NCBI RefSeq assembly: GCF_004310295.1
Contig: NZ_SISB01000025.1
Coordinates: 1-64,000 of the forward strand
Length of the DNA stretch: 64,000 nt
Source of the DNA: Pseudomonas sp. BGI-2
Lineage (GTDB): Bacteria; Pseudomonadota; Gammaproteobacteria; Pseudomonadales; Pseudomonadaceae
Reading direction: 5' to 3'
Shown here: positions 61,601 through 64,000 of the stretch, piece by piece
Position numbering within the stretch: position 1 is the first letter of the stretch
Layout of the letters: each line of letters begins with the position of its first letter
Notes under the pieces: generated by a model
The model's input: only the letters and a program-made list of their open reading frames with translations
Database searches by the model: none
What the model was told of the DNA's origin: nothing
Program-made: the position numbers and the translations under genes

Positions 61601-62520
61601 ACTACCACCGATTACCCGCCTTGAATGTCAGGCTCACCGATGTGATCGAATTGTCTATGCGGGGTTTCCACCTGGTCGAGCAGGACAGTTTGAACGGGTT
61701 CCTGGAGAGTTTTCCAAACCTTGAATTGTTGAATCTGGAGCGTTTCGACTTGCGTCCTTTCTTCGTGGACGGCGACGCAGGGCGCGCCTTGCCCCCCGTC
61801 ATCGGCCAGTTGACCCACCTGACCTCACTCAACCTGCGAGCCACTCGGCTGGTATTTTCCGAGAGCGCCGCTTCGCAACTGAGTGAGCTGAGCCACTTGC
61901 AAACACTGGACCTGAGCGACAACCCGTTGGGTGTGCCGCCTGTGGTGCTGGGTATGGACAATTTACGTCAGCTCAACCTGAGGAATACCGGGATAACCCG
62001 CTGCCCGGTCGGGATCAAGGACGAGCCTTATCTGACGATGCTGGATTTGCGCGACAACGGTATTACGCGGGTCCCGCCAGCGATAATGAATCAGGCTGTG
62101 GCCGACGACCGCGTGCTGTTATGGGGGAATCCGTTGACCGACGAGGACACGTTGCGCCGGTTGGTCAGTCATCGTGAACAAACGGGAGTCAATGTGTGGT
62201 TGAGCGTGCCGGGCGCAGACTATGGCACGCCGACGGTGTGGTTACGCGACTGCGACGAAGCGTTGCAACAGTCCCGGCAAGCCCTTTGGCAGCGACTGGC
62301 AAGCAAACCCTCCGGTACGCGGTTTTTGGCCGTAATCGACCGGCTGAGCCTGACGGCCGACTTTCGGGTCGGTTATCTGTCGCTCCAGGCGCGGGTCTGG
62401 CGATTATTGCAGGAGGCAGATGCCACGGACGAAATGTGGGGTCGAATGAGTCGTAGCAGCGGGCGGTTTGATCACCCGTTGGCAGCGTTCAGGGCGCTGG
62501 AGGATCGTGCCGGTTTTTAG
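58690..62520 (+). CDS. Large DUF6543 (dermonecrotic toxin-like) / leucine-rich-repeat protein
   Basis: A 1,276-residue protein with no signal peptide. Residues about 100-450 match the DUF6543 domain of Pseudomonas toxin-like proteins ('KKWVWELELKNLYQAYLDQVW' split across LYQAYLDQVW, 'DPKEYIGYDDP'). A hydrophobic stretch 'FAPLAIFVPGGEGLLALAGL' near 440 may insert in membranes. Residues about 978-1135 form leucine-rich repeats ('LTSLNLRATRLVFSESAA', 'LQTLDLSDNPLGVPPVVL', 'LRQLNLRNTGITRCPVGI'). It ends 141 residues later. It lacks a recognisable NEL ligase motif, so any E3-type activity is unproven, and the C-terminus may be clipped. Likely an anti-eukaryote or competition effector. Confidence 0.8.
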   Translation: MNAMECTMNEPDDNVAGPHPAPTLPMRDELKAVVDLALPQSPGQFGERLIKEKWGAGIDPRTALLVTLDYHYKGHPAENGIEQGQVASSRSLLQTLLSNYQNVGDGRFAETAFGLYTPPDVGPMVRIVEHVDEFADHGSGNHQTYEGIYRQTTPQAYGPQTQINLRPADFKKWVWELELKNLYQAYLDQVWPADDVLVAATPYALRTSVKAAFVMAAWLQHHEQRLTQKGLELAMRAAGLLADQRWETLTFGQLQAPARVPSTVKFGLLKLYRYTATDIWVFRDTASARVLVYIPGNSSPLHEFADATQLHQWIVAQGKSSEAKQALALHFAEDDREDGTFHAGVLTALDGMALYPVKHWLTHNAGFFNNDGYWDPKEYIGYDDPAVATDPFARLVLTMKQAARSGIETIRDDAQVNRDQLSAVVEPIVQWVNRFAPLAIFVPGGEGLLALAGLIDAGYGLNQVVNGKTPNQRSEGRTRTVFGLLNALPMLSAESAVKGDVAEADSMAERAHEPGADPGDQGPRPASDATVTPTPMSNRTELIRGIGPSVASFSDEVLAQIAKVSAIDDDMLRLMQTGRAPTPLLADTISRFKIDQGLGPAGNPALFNQRYAALQRSEHEWVRLFQREYPGLPTIAIEQMLDRYGVDIQALPDATETRQVFARLDSKARQYQQHVRLNRAYEGFYLRSVVSAETDTLALHSLKNLPGWPKDLRIEILDGSSTGRVLDRCGPLDTPHYRNVIKVGNRYLRHGRQTDFYDAVLGVLSDEERSALHLSSLDPASELRLNLSDRALSRAETLLGLQRLDTGLIFERQGLRGGGYPTTPQGEAMKLQATKLQIKDIYPDITEAGVDQVLQFAGVRVQAYIDQLNQQLQQLNIDLRGWVDQAAQDITDMDIPFVTMGDEEAEGMSHAQIAVHNAHVLQTALEQERGVRTELAEELVAIWQKRGPVQDHLYAQDGQLRGVRLDLAFEDYHRLPALNVRLTDVIELSMRGFHLVEQDSLNGFLESFPNLELLNLERFDLRPFFVDGDAGRALPPVIGQLTHLTSLNLRATRLVFSESAASQLSELSHLQTLDLSDNPLGVPPVVLGMDNLRQLNLRNTGITRCPVGIKDEPYLTMLDLRDNGITRVPPAIMNQAVADDRVLLWGNPLTDEDTLRRLVSHREQTGVNVWLSVPGADYGTPTVWLRDCDEALQQSRQALWQRLASKPSGTRFLAVIDRLSLTADFRVGYLSLQARVWRLLQEADATDEMWGRMSRSSGRFDHPLAAFRALEDRAGF

Positions 62521-62533
62521 GCGAAGGAATGAG

Positions 62534-62559
62534 CCTTGAACCCCGGGCGGGGTTCAAGG
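62534..62559. terminator. Hairpin between the toxin-like gene and DUF934
   Basis: A perfect stem CCTTGAACCCCG / CGGGGTTCAAGG with a two-base gap between two convergent genes, probably ending both transcripts. Confidence 0.8.
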
Positions 62560-62567
62560 TTTGCCAG

Positions 62568-63062
62568 TCAGCGGCGACGGAACAGCGGCAGCGGTTCGTC
62601 GGTGGCGGCCTGATAGGTCACCGAAAAGTCCTTGAGACTTTCCAGGGCTTCGTACGGGTCTTTATCGGCACGCAATGCAAAGGCGTCGAAACCGCAGCGA
62701 TGCAGGTAAAACAGCTGGTCGCGCAGCACATCACCAATCGCCCGCAGTTCGCCTTTGAAACCGTAACGGTCGCGCAGCAAACGGGCGTTGGAATAGTTTC
62801 GGCCGTCGGTGAAGGCAGGGAAATTCAAGGCGATCACCTTGAAGTCTGCTACGTCTTCACCGATTTCTTCGGCTTCTTCGTCAGCGTCCAGCCACACACC
62901 CAAACCGCCATCGCGGGCCTTGAGCATACGGCTGTGTTCGCGCCACAGCTGCAGCGGGACGATCAGGTCGTCGCAGTTGCTGACCTCGTCGATGTTGAAG
63001 TCCTTGGGCAGCAAGTGCCAGGTTTCGTCGACGACCTCGTTGTTCTTAATGATTCGCTGCAT
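62568..63062 (-). CDS. DUF934-family protein linked to sulfite reduction
   Basis: A 164-residue protein starting MQRIIKNNEVVDETWHLLPK, with 'VIALNFPAFTDGRNYSNARL' and 'RYGFKGELRAIGDVLRDQLF YLHRCGFDAFALR'. DUF934 genes regularly follow the sulfite/nitrite reductase gene, as here (17-base overlap). Its role is probably in assimilatory sulfate reduction. Confidence 0.9.
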   Translation of the reverse strand: MQRIIKNNEVVDETWHLLPKDFNIDEVSNCDDLIVPLQLWREHSRMLKARDGGLGVWLDADEEAEEIGEDVADFKVIALNFPAFTDGRNYSNARLLRDRYGFKGELRAIGDVLRDQLFYLHRCGFDAFALRADKDPYEALESLKDFSVTYQAATDEPLPLFRRR

Positions 63063-64000
63063 AGACGCGCTCCTTGAAGAGGTCGATGCCAATACGCTGA
63101 TAGGTGTCGATGAAGCGCTCGTCTTCGGTACGTTGTTCGATGTACACGTTGATCAGCTTTTCGATCACATCAGGCATGGCTTCCTGGGCAAAGGACGGGC
63201 CGAGGATCTTGCCCAGGCTGGCGTCGCGGCTCGCGCTGCCACCGAGGGAAACCTGGTAGAACTCTTCACCTTTCTTGTCCACCCCGAGAATGCCGATGTG
63301 GCCGACGTGGTGGTGACCACAGGCGTTCATGCAGCCGGAGATGTTCAGGTCCAGTTCGCCAATGTCGAACAAGTAGTCCAGGTCGTCGAAACGACGCTGG
63401 ATCGACTCGGCAATCGGGATCGACTTGGCGTTGGCCAGCGAGCAGAAATCACCGCCAGGGCAGCAGATGATATCGGTCAGCAAGCCGATGTTCGGCGTGG
63501 CGAAACCCTGTTCGCGCAACTCGCCCCACATCGCGAACAGTTGGGTCTGTTCAACGTCGGCCAGAATGATGTTCTGCTCGTGGGAGGTGCGCAGTTGACC
63601 GAAGCTGTAGCGATCGGCCAGGTCGGCCACGCCGTCGAGTTGCTTGTCGGTGATGTCGCCCGGCGCAACACCGGTCGGCTTCAGGGACAGGGTCACCGCC
63701 ACATAACCCGGCTTCTTGTGGGCCAGGGTGTTGCGGGTGCGCCAGCGGGCGAAACCCGGGTGTTCTTTGTCGAGTTCGGCCAGCGCAGCGCTCTGATTGT
63801 CCAGGGCCTTGTAGTCCGGGTCGACGAAGTGCTTGGCGACGCGATGCACTTCGGCTTCGGTCAGCGTGGTCTGGCCACCGCGAAGGTGTTCCATTTCCGC
63901 ATCGACTTTTTGCGCGAAGACTTCAGGCGTCAGGGCCTTGACCAGAATCTTGATCCGCGCCTTGTACTTGTTGTCACGACGGCCATAGCGGTTGTAGACC
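63046..64000 (-). CDS. cysI: Nitrite/sulfite reductase, hemoprotein subunit (3' part)
   Basis: The C-terminal ~318 residues of a siroheme/[4Fe-4S] reductase. Cluster cysteines lie in 'CCPGGDFCSLANAKS' (C-x5/6-C) and 'NISGCMNACGHHHVGHIGIL' (C-x3-C). The frame is open to the window edge. It reduces sulfite to sulfide for cysteine synthesis and overlaps DUF934. The N-terminal half is outside. Confidence 0.92.
   Translation of the reverse strand, partial: VYNRYGRRDNKYKARIKILVKALTPEVFAQKVDAEMEHLRGGQTTLTEAEVHRVAKHFVDPDYKALDNQSAALAELDKEHPGFARWRTRNTLAHKKPGYVAVTLSLKPTGVAPGDITDKQLDGVADLADRYSFGQLRTSHEQNIILADVEQTQLFAMWGELREQGFATPNIGLLTDIICCPGGDFCSLANAKSIPIAESIQRRFDDLDYLFDIGELDLNISGCMNACGHHHVGHIGILGVDKKGEEFYQVSLGGSASRDASLGKILGPSFAQEAMPDVIEKLINVYIEQRTEDERFIDTYQRIGIDLFKERVYAANH

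Noticed and set aside
62246..62300. NEL-type E3 ligase catalytic site in the LRR protein
   Set aside because: Only a single C-D-E triplet is visible; the surrounding helices and conserved NEL residues cannot be recognised.

Overview
The window looks like a chromosome segment of a Pseudomonas of the fluorescens group. The evidence is high GC with Pseudomonas-type codon use, a lexA2-imuA-imuB-dnaE2 mutagenesis cassette, a yccA-like gene beside tRNA-Ser(UGA), a SohB-type protease, a DUF934/sulfite reductase pair, and many dispersed hairpin repeats of the kinds common in fluorescent pseudomonads. No species can be named from the sequence alone.

Layout. 1-228 is the end of an IS256-family insertion sequence. 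It abuts a lone tRNA 3'-half-like sequence (255-282) and a small decayed prophage (about 287-3300) that keeps its lysis module: a SleB-type endolysin and a nested Rz/Rz1 spanin pair. Next come tRNA-Ser (minus strand), a BI-1/YccA membrane protein, a lipoprotein, an Lrp regulator with a divergent EamA exporter, an FUSC protein and a GapN-like aldehyde dehydrogenase. The stretch 9.1-18.5 kb is unusually decayed. It holds a cytochrome gene that has lost its haem region, a D-arabinono-lactone oxidase with two frameshifts, a PLP-enzyme N-terminus carrying a stop codon and fused to an AraC C-terminus, a flavoprotein with a nonsense codon, and an ABC permease fused tail-to-tail with a truncated amidohydrolase. 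Intact genes lie between them: a DyP peroxidase, a Gfo/Idh oxidoreductase, a GntR regulator, a ferredoxin and an ABC binding protein.

18.6-25.3 kb holds a LysR gene and the SOS mutagenesis cassette, with a GTAC-N4-GTAC operator in front of lexA2. 25.5-27.3 kb is a three-lipoprotein operon (CsgG-like, DUF4810, DUF799/GNA1162). 27.4-35.6 kb is a probable catabolic unit: a polyamine-type ABC importer, two amidohydrolases, a flavin reductase and a divergent GntR/FCD repressor. 35.8-40.8 kb encodes a hybrid histidine kinase and a UvrA-like ABC ATPase. 41.0-46.4 kb is a tightly coupled six-gene stressosome operon (RsbR-RsbS-RsbT, an ATPase-SpoIIE phosphatase, a histidine kinase and a hybrid kinase/response regulator), followed by four small stress-type genes on both strands (46.7-48.4 kb). 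48.5-56.5 kb encodes an SMP-30-like protein, a fatty-acid hydroxylase/SRPBCC fusion, a LysR regulator, an orphan HoxX/HypX-like protein, a large YtcJ-type amidohydrolase and an SCP2 protein. The window ends with a histidine phosphatase, SohB, a 1,276-residue DUF6543/LRR toxin-like protein, DUF934, and the 3' part of a sulfite/nitrite reductase gene.

Three families of hairpin repeats punctuate the intergenic gaps: three copies of a roughly 135-155-bp REPIN-like element, six paired copies of a 'gtaggagcgag' REP, and three full copies (plus one short one) of a roughly 107-bp composite 'gatcgttcccacgc' element. The strongest leads for follow-up are the stressosome wired directly to two-component proteins, the orphan HoxX-like gene, the hydroxylase/SRPBCC fusion with its two promoter palindromes, the DUF6543/LRR protein, and the tight cluster of gene decay.
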